Assembly: GCA_046155285.1 (NCBI GenBank)
Contig: JBJXEA010000026.1
Coordinates: 62,001-126,000 of the forward strand
Origin: CAILHX01 sp046155285
GTDB lineage: Bacteria > Pseudomonadota > Gammaproteobacteria > Burkholderiales > Methylophilaceae
Reading direction: 5' to 3'
Length of the DNA: 64,000 bases
Position numbers and translations under genes: made by a program. The notes below the pieces were generated by a model. The model worked only from the letters and a program-made list of their open reading frames with translations, searched no databases and had not been told where the DNA came from. Positions within the stretch are counted from its first letter, which is position 1. Each line of letters starts with the position of its first letter. Shown piece by piece: positions 31,810 to 40,872 of this stretch.

Positions 31810-33033
31810 ATGAGTGAAATTAAAAAAGTAGTTCTCGCCTATTCCGGTGGCTTGGATACTTCGGTCATCCTGAAATGGTTGACCGACGTGTACCAGTGCG
31901 AAGTGGTGACCTTTACCGCCGACATCGGCCAAGGCGAAGAGCTGGAGCCAGCGCGGGAAAAGGCCAAAAAATTTGGCGTGAAGCAAATCTTCATAGACGA
32001 TTTACGCGAGGAATTCGTGCGCGACTTTGTGTTCCCCATGTTCCGCGCCAATACGGTGTATGAAGGGGAATATTTGCTTGGCACCTCTATCGCCCGTCCG
32101 CTGATTGCCAAGCGCTTGATTGAGATTGCCCGTGAGACTAAGGCGGACGCTATTTCTCATGGTGCTACCGGCAAGGGCAACGACCAGGTACGTTTTGAAC
32201 TGGGTGCGTATGCGCTGAACCCGAATATCAAAGTCATCGCGCCTTGGCGTGAGTGGGATTTGCTCAGCCGCGAGAAACTGATGGCTTATGCCGAGAAAAA
32301 CGGCATCGCCATTGACATGAAACACAAGCAAGGCGGCAGTCCATACTCTATGGATGCCAATTTGTTGCATATCAGCTATGAAGGTCGCCACTTGGAAGAC
32401 CCCGCCGCCGAGGCTGAAGAATCCATGTGGCGCTGGACGGTTTCGCCAGAAAAAGCGCCGGATTCGGCTGAGTATCTTGATATTGAATATGTAAATGGCG
32501 ATCCAGTGGCGCTGAACGGCCAAAAAATGCAGGCGCATGAACTTTTGGCGCAACTTAACAAGCTGGGTGGCAAGCACGGCATAGGCCGGCTGGACTTGGT
32601 GGAAAATCGCTATGTCGGCATGAAATCGCGCGGTTGCTACGAAACCCCGGGCGGCACCATTATGCTCAAAGCGCATAGAGCCATCGAGTCACTGACACTG
32701 GATAGGGAAGTCGCACATTTGAAGGATGACCTGATGCCGCGCTACGCCAGCTTGATTTACAACGGCTACTGGTGGAGCCCGGAACGCGTCGCGCTGCAAA
32801 CCTTGATAGACCACACACAAACCAGCGTTAATGGCTGGGTGCGGCTCAAGCTGTATAAAGGTAACGTGATTGTCACTGGGCGCGATAGCAAGACTGATTC
32901 GCTGTTTGATTCCACCATCGCGACGTTTGAGGACGATGCGGGGGCTTATGACCAGAAGGATGCGGGTGGATTCATCAAGTTGAATGCTTTAAGAATGCGG
33001 ATTGCCGCGAATTTGAAAAACAGAAAAGGATAA
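31810..33033 (+). CDS. argG: Argininosuccinate synthase
   Basis: A 407-aa ATP-dependent ligase joining citrulline and aspartate. The P-loop-like ATP pyrophosphatase motif AYSGGLDTSV is at residues 10-19, with SHGATGKGNDQVRFE and the C-terminal VRLKLYKGNV block. Length and sequence are typical of class I bacterial ArgG. Confidence 0.97.
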   Translation: MSEIKKVVLAYSGGLDTSVILKWLTDVYQCEVVTFTADIGQGEELEPAREKAKKFGVKQIFIDDLREEFVRDFVFPMFRANTVYEGEYLLGTSIARPLIAKRLIEIARETKADAISHGATGKGNDQVRFELGAYALNPNIKVIAPWREWDLLSREKLMAYAEKNGIAIDMKHKQGGSPYSMDANLLHISYEGRHLEDPAAEAEESMWRWTVSPEKAPDSAEYLDIEYVNGDPVALNGQKMQAHELLAQLNKLGGKHGIGRLDLVENRYVGMKSRGCYETPGGTIMLKAHRAIESLTLDREVAHLKDDLMPRYASLIYNGYWWSPERVALQTLIDHTQTSVNGWVRLKLYKGNVIVTGRDSKTDSLFDSTIATFEDDAGAYDQKDAGGFIKLNALRMRIAANLKNRKG

Positions 33034-33036
33034 ATC

Positions 33037-33348
33037 ATGGCTCAGTTCGATAATGTCAGCGTCAAAAAGAAGGCAAACGTGTACTTCGACGGCAAGTGCG
33101 TCAGCCACACCATCCTCATGCCCAACGGCACGCGCAGCACGGTGGGGGTGATTTTCCCCAGCAGCTTGACGTTTAACACCGCTGCACCGGAATTGATGGA
33201 AATCAACCTCGGTGAGTGCAAGGTGCGCCTCAAGGGTGAGGAACGTTGGACTACCTATAAGGCGGGTGACAAGTTCACCGTGCCAGGGAATTCCTCGTTC
33301 GATATTGAAGTGACAGAAATGCTGGATTACGTTTGCCATTTTGAATAA
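33037..33348 (+). CDS. ppnP: Pyrimidine/purine nucleoside phosphorylase
   Basis: A 103-aa cupin-fold enzyme of the PpnP (formerly DUF1255/YaiE) family, which splits nucleosides with phosphate. Family segments FDNVSVKKKANVYFDGKCVSHT, the PNGTRSTVGVI block and VPGNSSFDIEV are clear. It follows argG by 3 bases. Confidence 0.93.
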   Translation: MAQFDNVSVKKKANVYFDGKCVSHTILMPNGTRSTVGVIFPSSLTFNTAAPELMEINLGECKVRLKGEERWTTYKAGDKFTVPGNSSFDIEVTEMLDYVCHFE

Positions 33349-33388
33349 GGCGTATTAATCGTCAATTAAGCACAACACTTGAGCTTGT

Positions 33389-33493
33389 CGTCATTCCCGC
33401 GTAGGCGGGAATCCAGACCAGCCAATTGCAACGAGATAGCATCAATCCGCTCCGTTGAAACTTGACTGGATTCCCGTCTTCGCGGGAATGACG
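33389..33493. repeat. Dispersed inverted repeat (CGTCATTCCCGC type)
   Basis: The left end CGTCATTCCCGCG...GGGAATCCAG and right end CTGGATTCCCG...CGCGGGAATGACG are inverted copies around a ~48-base centre, each end itself a small hairpin. This is the common proteobacterial intergenic palindrome family. It separates ppnP from yajQ and could end transcription. Confidence 0.8.
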
Positions 33494-33544
33494 ATGGAAG
33501 GTTATGGTTTCGCTGGCGACTAAAATATATTTTAGGAAAACAAA

Positions 33545-34039
33545 ATGCCCTCTTTTGACATCACTTCCGAAACCGACATGGTCGCGCTCAAGAACGCGAT
33601 AGACGTAGCTGACCGGCAGATCGTCAATCGTTACGACTTCAAAGGCACGTCGGCCAAAGTTGAGTTGAACGAAAAAGACAAGCTCATCACTTTGCACGGC
33701 GATTCTGACTTTCAGTTGGATCAAATCAAGGCGATTTTATTCCCCGCGTTGGAGAAAAAAGAACCTGAGAGCAGCAAGCGTATGGATTTGCAGGACGTGC
33801 AGAAAATCTCCGGCAACAAGGTCAAGCAAGTGATGAAAATCCGCGACGGCATTGATAGTGACCTTGCCAAGAAGATCGTCAGATTGATTAAGGATTCTGG
33901 TTTGAAAGTGCAAGCCAGTATCCAGGGCGAAGAAGTGCGGGTGAATGGCACTAAGCGTGACTTTTTGCAGGAAGCTATCGCGCTGGTGCGGAAATCTATT
34001 ACGGATTTTCCGTTGAAATATGGGAATTTTAGGGATTAG
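33545..34039 (+). CDS. yajQ: YajQ-family nucleotide-binding protein
   Basis: A 164-aa member of the YajQ/UPF0234 family; N-terminal MPSFDITSETDMVALKNAID and the NRYDFKGT block are diagnostic. Some homologues bind cyclic-di-GMP and act with transcription regulators; others bind RNA or nucleotides. Here there is no further context. It is followed by asd after 3 bases. Confidence 0.93.
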   Translation: MPSFDITSETDMVALKNAIDVADRQIVNRYDFKGTSAKVELNEKDKLITLHGDSDFQLDQIKAILFPALEKKEPESSKRMDLQDVQKISGNKVKQVMKIRDGIDSDLAKKIVRLIKDSGLKVQASIQGEEVRVNGTKRDFLQEAIALVRKSITDFPLKYGNFRD

Positions 34040-34042
34040 GAA

Positions 34043-35155
34043 ATGTTAAGAGTTGGATTTGTAGGTTGGCGCGGGATGGTGGGGTCGGTACTCATGCAGC
34101 GCATGCGTGAGGAGGGCGATTTTGCGCTCATTGAGCCGGTGTTTTTTACTACTTCCAACGCGGGTGGAAAAGCACCGCAAGTGGGCAAGGACGTGCCGCC
34201 GCTGAAAGATGCCAAAGACATCGCTGAGCTAAAGACGATGGACGCGATTATTTCTTGTCAGGGCGGTGACTACACCAGCGAGGTTTTTCCGCAATTACGC
34301 AATGCTGGCTGGCAAGGCCATTGGATAGACGCGGCTTCTACGCTAAGAATGGAAAGTGATTCCATCATTATTCTTGATCAGGTCAATCTTGATGTCATCC
34401 AGAACGCGCTGGCAAAGGGCGGCAATAACTGGATAGGCGGCAACTGCACGGTTTCGCTGATGTTGATGGCGCTGGGCGGGCTGTTCCGTGAGAATCTGGT
34501 GGAATGGGCGACCTCCATGACCTACCAAGCAGCATCAGGCGCAGGCGCACAAAATATGCGCGAATTGCTGCAACAAATGGGCGAAGCGCATCGTGTAGCG
34601 AGTGAGCTGCTGGCTGATCCGGCGGTGGCGATTCTGGACATAGACCGCGAAGTGGCGGGTACGCTACGCGATGACAATTTCCCTGTCGCGCATTTTGGCG
34701 TGCCGCTGGCGGGCAGTTTGATCCCTTGGATAGACAAGGATTTGGGCAACGGTCAGAGCAAAGAAGAATGGAAAGGCGGCGCGGAAACTAACAAGATACT
34801 TGGTCGTGAAGCTAACCCCACGCCGATAGATGGCTTGTGTGTGCGGATTGGCGCCATGCGCTGTCATTCCCAAGCGCTCACCATCAAGCTGAAAAAAGAC
34901 GTGCCGCTGGATGACATCAACGCGATGATTGCTTCAGCCAATGATTGGGTGCGTGTCATCCCCAACGAACGCGAAGCCAGCATGAATCAGCTCACCCCGG
35001 CGGCGGTGACGGGCAAGCTAGAAGTGCCTGTGGGACGCTTGCGCAAGATGAATATGGGAGGCGAATATCTCTCAGCGTTCACCGTTGGTGATCAGTTGCT
35101 GTGGGGTGCGGCAGAGCCGTTGCGGCGCATGTTGCGTATTCTGCTGGAAAGATAG
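34043..35155 (+). CDS. asd: Aspartate-semialdehyde dehydrogenase
   Basis: A 370-aa NADPH-dependent enzyme at the branch point of lysine, threonine and methionine synthesis. The Rossmann start VGFVGWRGMVGSVLMQRM and the catalytic Cys in GGNCTVSLML are of the gammaproteobacterial-type Asd. The asd-fimV-truA order is conserved in many beta- and gammaproteobacteria. Confidence 0.95.
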   Translation: MLRVGFVGWRGMVGSVLMQRMREEGDFALIEPVFFTTSNAGGKAPQVGKDVPPLKDAKDIAELKTMDAIISCQGGDYTSEVFPQLRNAGWQGHWIDAASTLRMESDSIIILDQVNLDVIQNALAKGGNNWIGGNCTVSLMLMALGGLFRENLVEWATSMTYQAASGAGAQNMRELLQQMGEAHRVASELLADPAVAILDIDREVAGTLRDDNFPVAHFGVPLAGSLIPWIDKDLGNGQSKEEWKGGAETNKILGREANPTPIDGLCVRIGAMRCHSQALTIKLKKDVPLDDINAMIASANDWVRVIPNEREASMNQLTPAAVTGKLEVPVGRLRKMNMGGEYLSAFTVGDQLLWGAAEPLRRMLRILLER

Positions 35156-35206
35156 TTTAGAAAGAGTTAGAGTGCCATCTACTACCGTTTGAAAAGGGAT
35201 AAAATC

Positions 35207-38200
35207 GTGCGTGATACAACACTAAAAAACAGCCTACTGGCACTCTATTTCGTTCTGATTTCAACGGTGGCGCAAGCCGCCAAACTGGGTGACATCACCG
35301 TCCTCTCCACCCAGGGTCAGCCGCTTAACGCGGAAATCGCATTATTTCCTGTTAATCAAGAAGAGCTCGCTGGCATTACCGCACGTATAGCCTCAGCCGA
35401 AGTGTTTGCAGAGCAAGGCGTGACCCGTGCGCCAGAGCTGGACGCGGTGCGTGCGGTGGTGGGTGTGCGTGCAGACGGTCAGCCGATTGTGCAGTTATTC
35501 TCAGCCGCTCCTATGAGTGCTTCCGCGCTGGATATGTTAATTCAGGTGGATTCCAGCACTGGCGGCAGTTTGGTGCGTAAATATGCTTTGGCGCTAGAAG
35601 CCGCTCCGGCAGCCGCTGCGCCTACAGAGGTGGCTTTGCCTGCAGAGGCAGAGCCTCCAGCTGTTGAAGCGCTCGCGATGGCGCCGGAAGCAGCTATGGC
35701 CGAGGCAGAGCCTACGATGGAAGTTGCGCCAGAAGAGGCGATGATAGAAGAAGCAGCGCCAGAAGAAGTGATGGAAGAGCGCGAAGCTACCATAGAGGAA
35801 ATGACGGCGGACGTGAGCGGCATCGAAGCGCCAGAAGATACGCCAGTGATTGAGGCTGACGAAGCTGTGGACATGGCGGTTGATGACATGCAGGCCGAGG
35901 ACATGACCGAACCGTTGGCAGACGAGCCGGAAGAAATAATGGCCGAAACCACTGACGATATGGCCACCGACGACATGCAAGCGCAAGACATGACCGAAGT
36001 TGATGAAATTGAGTCAGAAATGGCCGAGGAAGCGGTAGAGCCTGAACCGACGCCAGAACAATTAGCGGCGATGACGGCTGAAGAATTTAATCCAGAAAAT
36101 CCGGTAGAAGCGCCACCCGCCCCAGCGTTCAATGTCACCGTGGGCAAAGGGGATACGTTGCGTAAGATTGCTACTCAGCACTGGCAGGATGATGTCAGCC
36201 TAGAGCAAATGATGGCGGGGATTTATCGCGCCAATCCGCAAGCCTTCAAAAAAGGCAATCCGGAACGCATGAAAGTGGGCGAGATTGTGCGTGTGCCCAG
36301 CGCGGATGACCTGAAATCCATAGACCAAGCGGAGGCTGAAAGCTTCGTCCATGCTAAAAATTGGAATGCATATCGCGACAAGCTTTCGGATACGGTTGCC
36401 AGGTCTGCACCGGTGAAGGATAGCGCGTCATCGGCGGTAGCCAGTGGCAAAATCGCCACAGTTCGTGATCAAGCCGAAGCCGCACACGAGCCGCGCGACG
36501 TGGTGAAACTGTCTGGCGATGCAGGCAAAGCAACAGGCAGCAAGATGAGTAAGGCGGCGATGGAAGAAGAACTTGCCGCACGTGAAAATGCCTTGAAAGA
36601 ATCCAATGACCGTATCAGCCTGCTGGAAAAGCAATTGGCGGATGCGAATGCGTTGTTGGAGGCACAGAAGAAAGCAGTGGAGGCCGCGGCGGCGATACCA
36701 TCTGCTGAATCGGCTAAGGAGGCTGCTAAAGAGCAAGCCAAGCCCAAGGGCAGCATGATGGCTACCTTGCAAGAAAATCTGCAAAAACACCCAGATTGGA
36801 AAGCCAAAGGACTGGGTGCTTTGGCAATACTAGTGGCGCTAGGATTGATACTGCGTAACCGTCGTAAAGAAGGTGGTATCCCAAAAAAACCTGATGCGCC
36901 CACCGCTGAAACTAGCGGTGCGGCGCTAACGGAGTTAAGCCCAGAAGCCGCTGCTGAAAAAGTGGCTGCAGATATTGCTGCCGGTGCGGCTATCGGTGCG
37001 GCAGCGTTAGCTGCTGGAGCCGCAACACAACAAACTCCAGAACTTGTTGCAGAAACCACAGCAGATGCTGATGATGTGCTGAGTGTTGCTGATTTGGACG
37101 CGTTGCTGCCAGACGACGAGCCTGCTGCTGAGCCAACACCCGCTGAACCAGAAGTGGCAGAGCAAGAATTGACTATGGCTGAGGCCATGGAACAAGAAAT
37201 GGTGCAGATGGAAGAGCCTGTGCCACAAGAGCCTAGTCCGCAAGAACCTGACCAACAAGAACCTAGTTCACAAGAGCCGAGCGCAGATGAACTCGTTGCC
37301 GACATGATGGCGGCCTCTGATGCGGCAAAACCGATGGCAGCGCTTGCTCCAGTAGAGCCAGAAGCGGCTGGCGATGAGTTTGACGACGTATTTAATTCCG
37401 AAGCGGCTTTGGCGGAAATGGTGGCTGAAATGCCAGCGAGTGCAGCGCCAGCCGCTGTAGACGAAATGGCCGATGAAGCCGCTACTGACATGATGGCGGC
37501 CACGGCGATGGAAGACGGCAGCGTTGAGGCGGATGATCAATTTGCGCTGGACGACGTATTTGCCGACGCGGCTGTGCTGGAAGTTACTCCAGCGGCTGAA
37601 GCTGCTGATGAATTAGACGATATTTTTGGTTCTGAAGCTGCTCTGGCAGAGGCCATCGCCGAAATGCCGGAAGCGTCAACGCCAATGGATGAAGCTGCCG
37701 CCGCGATGGCCGATGAAGCTGCGACCGACATGATGGCGGCCACGGCGATGGAAGATGGTAGCGTTGAGGCCGACGACCAGTTTGCATTGGATGACGTGTT
37801 TGCCGAAGCTGCGCCAGTGGTTGAAGCGCCACCAGCAATAGCTGAAATGCCAGCAAGCAATGGCGACCATTCTGCCGCATTGGCAGCAGCGTTTGAAGAA
37901 ACTGCTAATGAAGATTTAAGTGGTTTGGACTTTGATTTTGTAGCGGAAATGCCAGAAGAAGCCGCAGCGGTGGTCGCACCAGTAGCAAAAACTAGAACCA
38001 AAAAAGCCACGAAGCCCAAGGCTAAAAAAGCTGCGGCAGATCCAGAGGTGAGGTTAGACCTTGTTGGCATAGATTTGGATGTCACCGGAGACAGTGCCGT
38101 AGCCGATTCTGCGGAAGTGGAGACCAAGCTGGATTTGGTGAGCGCCTACATGGACATGGGTGACGAAGACGGTGCGCGCGAAATTTTGCAAGAAGTGGCC

Positions 38201-38260
38201 AAGGAAGGTAGCGCTGCGCAAATCGCCAAAGCACAAAAATTGTTGAACGATTTAGGCTAG
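35207..38260 (+). CDS. fimV: FimV-like pilus/polarity hub protein
   Basis: A 1017-aa inner-membrane hub needed for type IV pilus function and polar localisation in relatives. A signal peptide (to about AQAA, residue 25) precedes the FimV N-domain (KLGDITVLSTQGQPLNAEI...), a long acidic Ala/Glu region, a LysM peptidoglycan-binding domain (about 307-365), a coiled-coil stretch, one transmembrane helix (about 535-555), a second acidic region with an internal duplication, and the C-terminal FimV TPR-like domain (about 970-1017). GTG 35207 with an upstream AAGGGA is preferred to TTG 35189. Long antisense frames inside are composition artefacts. Confidence 0.92.
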   Translation: MRDTTLKNSLLALYFVLISTVAQAAKLGDITVLSTQGQPLNAEIALFPVNQEELAGITARIASAEVFAEQGVTRAPELDAVRAVVGVRADGQPIVQLFSAAPMSASALDMLIQVDSSTGGSLVRKYALALEAAPAAAAPTEVALPAEAEPPAVEALAMAPEAAMAEAEPTMEVAPEEAMIEEAAPEEVMEEREATIEEMTADVSGIEAPEDTPVIEADEAVDMAVDDMQAEDMTEPLADEPEEIMAETTDDMATDDMQAQDMTEVDEIESEMAEEAVEPEPTPEQLAAMTAEEFNPENPVEAPPAPAFNVTVGKGDTLRKIATQHWQDDVSLEQMMAGIYRANPQAFKKGNPERMKVGEIVRVPSADDLKSIDQAEAESFVHAKNWNAYRDKLSDTVARSAPVKDSASSAVASGKIATVRDQAEAAHEPRDVVKLSGDAGKATGSKMSKAAMEEELAARENALKESNDRISLLEKQLADANALLEAQKKAVEAAAAIPSAESAKEAAKEQAKPKGSMMATLQENLQKHPDWKAKGLGALAILVALGLILRNRRKEGGIPKKPDAPTAETSGAALTELSPEAAAEKVAADIAAGAAIGAAALAAGAATQQTPELVAETTADADDVLSVADLDALLPDDEPAAEPTPAEPEVAEQELTMAEAMEQEMVQMEEPVPQEPSPQEPDQQEPSSQEPSADELVADMMAASDAAKPMAALAPVEPEAAGDEFDDVFNSEAALAEMVAEMPASAAPAAVDEMADEAATDMMAATAMEDGSVEADDQFALDDVFADAAVLEVTPAAEAADELDDIFGSEAALAEAIAEMPEASTPMDEAAAAMADEAATDMMAATAMEDGSVEADDQFALDDVFAEAAPVVEAPPAIAEMPASNGDHSAALAAAFEETANEDLSGLDFDFVAEMPEEAAAVVAPVAKTRTKKATKPKAKKAAADPEVRLDLVGIDLDVTGDSAVADSAEVETKLDLVSAYMDMGDEDGAREILQEVAKEGSAAQIAKAQKLLNDLG
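37373..37812 (+). repeat. Two-copy internal repeat in fimV
   Basis: Two copies with a spacing of about 234-240 bases (starting at 37373 and 37607) encode similar ~68-residue acidic units: DEFDDVFNSEAALAE versus DELDDIFGSEAALAE, and an almost identical core (DEAATDMMAATAMEDG). A stretch of the DNA (37487-37512 versus 37727-37752) is identical or nearly so, which points to recent duplication. Confidence 0.85.
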
Positions 38261-38280
38261 GTAATAACGGAGACAACAAC

Positions 38281-38310
38281 TAGGCCGGACGCATAGTCCG
38301 GCCTTTTTTA
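38281..38310 (+). terminator. Rho-independent terminator after fimV
   Basis: Stem GGCCGGAC/GTCCGGCC around GCATA is followed by TTTTTTA. It ends the fimV transcript just before the EcfT-like gene. Confidence 0.88.
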
Positions 38311-38314
38311 TTCA

Positions 38315-38929
38315 ATGCACCCAGCAGTCAAAATGTTAAACCTGATGATATGTGCTGTCGCCCTGCAAATGGCGCACTGGGGGGGGCTTGGCGCATTGTC
38401 CCTAGTCATTTTCAGTGCCTTGATGCACTTCGGCACGGCCAGCGCATTGAAGTTGCTGAAACGTGCACGCTGGCTGTTCCTCTCGATTCTGCTCATTTAT
38501 GCGTTTGCCACGCCCGGCGAATACGTGGCGGGCTTCCCCGATGCCTTCGCACCTACTTACGAAGGCTTGCAATCCGGCTTGATGCAGGCATTGCGCTTGG
38601 CCGCAATGTTGGGCGCGTTGTCTTTAATGCTGGCGACTTCCAGCCGCGAGCAGTTTATGTCCGGCATCTATTTTCTACTGCGCCCATTTCGGCTGTTGGG
38701 AATTTCGCCGGAGCGCTTTTCTGCAAGGTTGTGGCTGACCTTGCACTACGCTGAAACCATGCCTAAGGGCATCATCCAGCATCTCAAACAGCAAGGCTGG
38801 AATCTTGAGCAACTGCTGAATGCTGAGCAAGACGCGCCGGAAAGCGTCACCCTGCAATGTGTGTCATTACGTTGGTGGGATTTTCTGGTGCTGGTTTTGT
38901 GGCTGCCCGTGCTGTGGAGTTTATCGTGA
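38315..38929 (+). CDS. EcfT/CbiQ-like membrane protein
   Basis: A 204-aa integral membrane protein with about five helices, resembling the T component (CbiQ/EcfT) of energy-coupling-factor transporters. The LLRPFRLLGISPERFSARLWLTLHYAE block matches the cytoplasmic coupling helices. No ATPase or substrate-binding gene is beside it, so partners must be elsewhere, or it has another role. It overlaps truA by 4 bases (GTGA). Confidence 0.72.
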   Translation: MHPAVKMLNLMICAVALQMAHWGGLGALSLVIFSALMHFGTASALKLLKRARWLFLSILLIYAFATPGEYVAGFPDAFAPTYEGLQSGLMQALRLAAMLGALSLMLATSSREQFMSGIYFLLRPFRLLGISPERFSARLWLTLHYAETMPKGIIQHLKQQGWNLEQLLNAEQDAPESVTLQCVSLRWWDFLVLVLWLPVLWSLS

Positions 38930-39708
38930 GAATCGCGCTAGGGCTGGAATACGACGGTGCGAAATTTTGCGGCTGGCAAAGTCAGGCCAATGGCTGCGGT
39001 GTGCAGGACGCACTAGAAAAATCGCTGCTCCAAATAGCTACTTATCCAGTGCGCGTTCACGCCGCAGGCCGCACCGATACTGGAGTTCACGCCAGAATCC
39101 AAGTCATCCATTTTGACACCGAAACCGAACGTCCTATGACTGCTTGGGTGCGCGGCGTGAATGCAACCTTGCCCGCCGCGCTAAGGGTGCTGTGGGCGGT
39201 AGAAGTGAGCAACGAATTCCACGCCAGATTCAGCGCGGAGCGGCGGCATTATCAATATCTGCTGCAGGTCAGCCCAGTCGCACCAGCCATCATGGCGAGC
39301 AAGGTAGGCTGGTATCACCGAGCGCTGGATTTGGATGCTATGCAAGCAGCCGCAGGCCTGCTGTTGGGAGAGCATGATTTCAGCGCCTTCCGCGCTGCCG
39401 AATGCCAAGCCAAATCGCCCATCAAGCACTTACAGCAAGCCGGCATCAGCCAGCATGGCGAATTGTTTTGTTTTTCATTCAGCGCCAATGCATTTCTGCA
39501 CCACATGATACGCAACATCGTCGGCAGCTTGATTTACGTAGGCAACGGCGAGCAAGCTCCCGGTTGGATGGCAGGGCTGCTGGCACAACAAGACCGCACT
39601 CATGCCGCGCCAACTTTCTCGCCCGATGGTCTTTATCTGACAGGCGTTCATTATGATGCAAAATGGGGTTTGCCAGATTGTCAGCGCAGGTTGACGATAC
39701 TTGAGTAA
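38926..39708 (+). CDS. truA: tRNA pseudouridine(38-40) synthase
   Basis: A 260-aa enzyme modifying the anticodon stem. The catalytic Asp is in AAGRTDTGVHA. GTG 38926, overlapping the previous stop, gives the usual beginning VRIALGLEYDGAKFCGWQ; the frame extending upstream to 38857 is spurious. TruA is typically adjacent to fimV and trpF in this lineage. Confidence 0.95.
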   Translation: MRIALGLEYDGAKFCGWQSQANGCGVQDALEKSLLQIATYPVRVHAAGRTDTGVHARIQVIHFDTETERPMTAWVRGVNATLPAALRVLWAVEVSNEFHARFSAERRHYQYLLQVSPVAPAIMASKVGWYHRALDLDAMQAAAGLLLGEHDFSAFRAAECQAKSPIKHLQQAGISQHGELFCFSFSANAFLHHMIRNIVGSLIYVGNGEQAPGWMAGLLAQQDRTHAAPTFSPDGLYLTGVHYDAKWGLPDCQRRLTILE

Positions 39709-40291
39709 CCCCGTCCTTTACTCTTATAGCCGCTGCCCCTATGCCATGAGGGCGAGGATGGCGCTACGCTACGCTGGAATAGACGTGGAAATCCGCGAGA
39801 TTTCGCTTAAGGAGAAACCGGCAGAATTACTTGCAGCTTCGCAAAAGGGTACGGTGCCGGTGCTGATATTGCGCGATGGAGCAGTGGTCGATGAAAGTCT
39901 GGACATCATGCGCTGGGCGCTGAATCAGCACGACCCGGATGGTTGGTTAATCCCAGACGGCACTGCACTTATCGCAGAAAACGACAGCAGCTTCAAACGT
40001 GCGCTGGATCGCTACAAATACGCCATACGCTTTCCCGAACAACCGCCGGAGTTTTACCGTGCAGAAGGTGAGATTTTTCTGGTTAAGCTGGAACAGCGGC
40101 TGGAGCTGCACGACTACCTGTTGGGCGAATCACCTTGCATGATCGACATCGCCATCTTCCCTTTCATCCGCCAATTTGCGGGAGTGGATAGTGTCTGGTT
40201 CGAAACTGCACCTTATCCGCGATTACGGGCTTGGTTGAATGGCTTGGTGACTGGGAAACTGTTTTTAAAGGTAATGGAGAGGCCGATTTAA
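39701..40291 (+). CDS. Glutathione S-transferase-like protein
   Basis: A 196-aa protein with a thioredoxin-fold N-domain (YSRCPYAMRARMALRYAGI; Cys near residue 12 is the likely active site, as in glutaredoxin-2/omega-type GSTs; GTVPVL is the glutathione-binding cis-Pro loop) and a helical C-domain. TTG 39701 overlaps truA by 8 bases, suggesting coupling. The substrate is unknown. Confidence 0.82.
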   Translation: MSNPVLYSYSRCPYAMRARMALRYAGIDVEIREISLKEKPAELLAASQKGTVPVLILRDGAVVDESLDIMRWALNQHDPDGWLIPDGTALIAENDSSFKRALDRYKYAIRFPEQPPEFYRAEGEIFLVKLEQRLELHDYLLGESPCMIDIAIFPFIRQFAGVDSVWFETAPYPRLRAWLNGLVTGKLFLKVMERPI

Positions 40292-40302
40292 TACGTAGTA
40301 CG

Positions 40303-40851
40303 TTATGTTTCAACTTTTCCTTGTCCTGCATATGCAAGAACCTTGAGGATCGCTATGTTGTAAGAAAGAAAGGCAGATACTACATCCATTACTTCTTTAC
40401 GATTAATTTGCTTCAGTAGGGTAATTTGCTCTGTAACGTTTTTCCCATAGTGACCAGTAGCTTGGTTGCGTAAATCTGACCAAGCATCCAGTCGAACCAG
40501 TTGCTTACTCCATTTCTTTCGTTCTGCTTTAATGTCTTTACTTTCTATATCAATATGTCGAGCACGAGCAAGGGTCAGCATTCTGATCACCAAGTGCTTT
40601 TGCATGAGCTGGTCATATTCGTATAGCTTATGAATCAGATTCTTAAGGGCAACCTTTTCAGCAAAGCCACTTGGAGTGCTTTGCCAAATGGCAACCATGT
40701 CGTATGAAATGTCATAGTTGAATACTGCAGCTTGAACACGTAGTTCGTAAAACTCCTTAGCAAGTGAACTGGTCGGCGGAGATTCAAAATCGGATAGCGC
40801 CTTATTTAGGCGCTCTTCGCTATCACGCAGCAGTTCGTTGGGAGCCTTCAT
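40303..40851 (-). CDS. Unknown helical protein with HEPN-like motif
   Basis: A 182-aa all-helical, AT-richer gene unlike its neighbours. Near residues 128-134 it has RNQATGH, fitting the R-polar-X4-H pattern of HEPN-type RNases, with HYGK following. No nucleotidyltransferase (MNT) partner or other toxin-antitoxin gene is adjacent. It lies within the otherwise conserved truA-trpF stretch, so acquisition is plausible. HEPN identity is a suggestion, not a secure call. Confidence 0.6.
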   Translation of the reverse strand: MKAPNELLRDSEERLNKALSDFESPPTSSLAKEFYELRVQAAVFNYDISYDMVAIWQSTPSGFAEKVALKNLIHKLYEYDQLMQKHLVIRMLTLARARHIDIESKDIKAERKKWSKQLVRLDAWSDLRNQATGHYGKNVTEQITLLKQINRKEVMDVVSAFLSYNIAILKVLAYAGQGKVET

Positions 40852-40872
40852 GGAGGCCTAGGAAACTAGCAA

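Noticed and set aside
35542..36147. 201-codon minus-strand frame inside fimV
   Set aside because: Same artefact: repetitive Ser/Ala/Gly translation opposite the acidic N-terminal half of fimV.
36469..37503. 344-codon open frame on the minus strand inside fimV
   Set aside because: It is antisense to the Ala/Glu/Asp-rich region of fimV; its Ser/Ala-rich translation is a composition artefact with no domain.
37537..38127. 196-codon minus-strand frame inside fimV
   Set aside because: Low-complexity antisense of a real gene with no start signal or family features.
38857..38925. Upstream extension of truA
   Set aside because: The extra 23 codons overlap the EcfT-like gene; GTG 38926 matches the normal TruA N-terminus.
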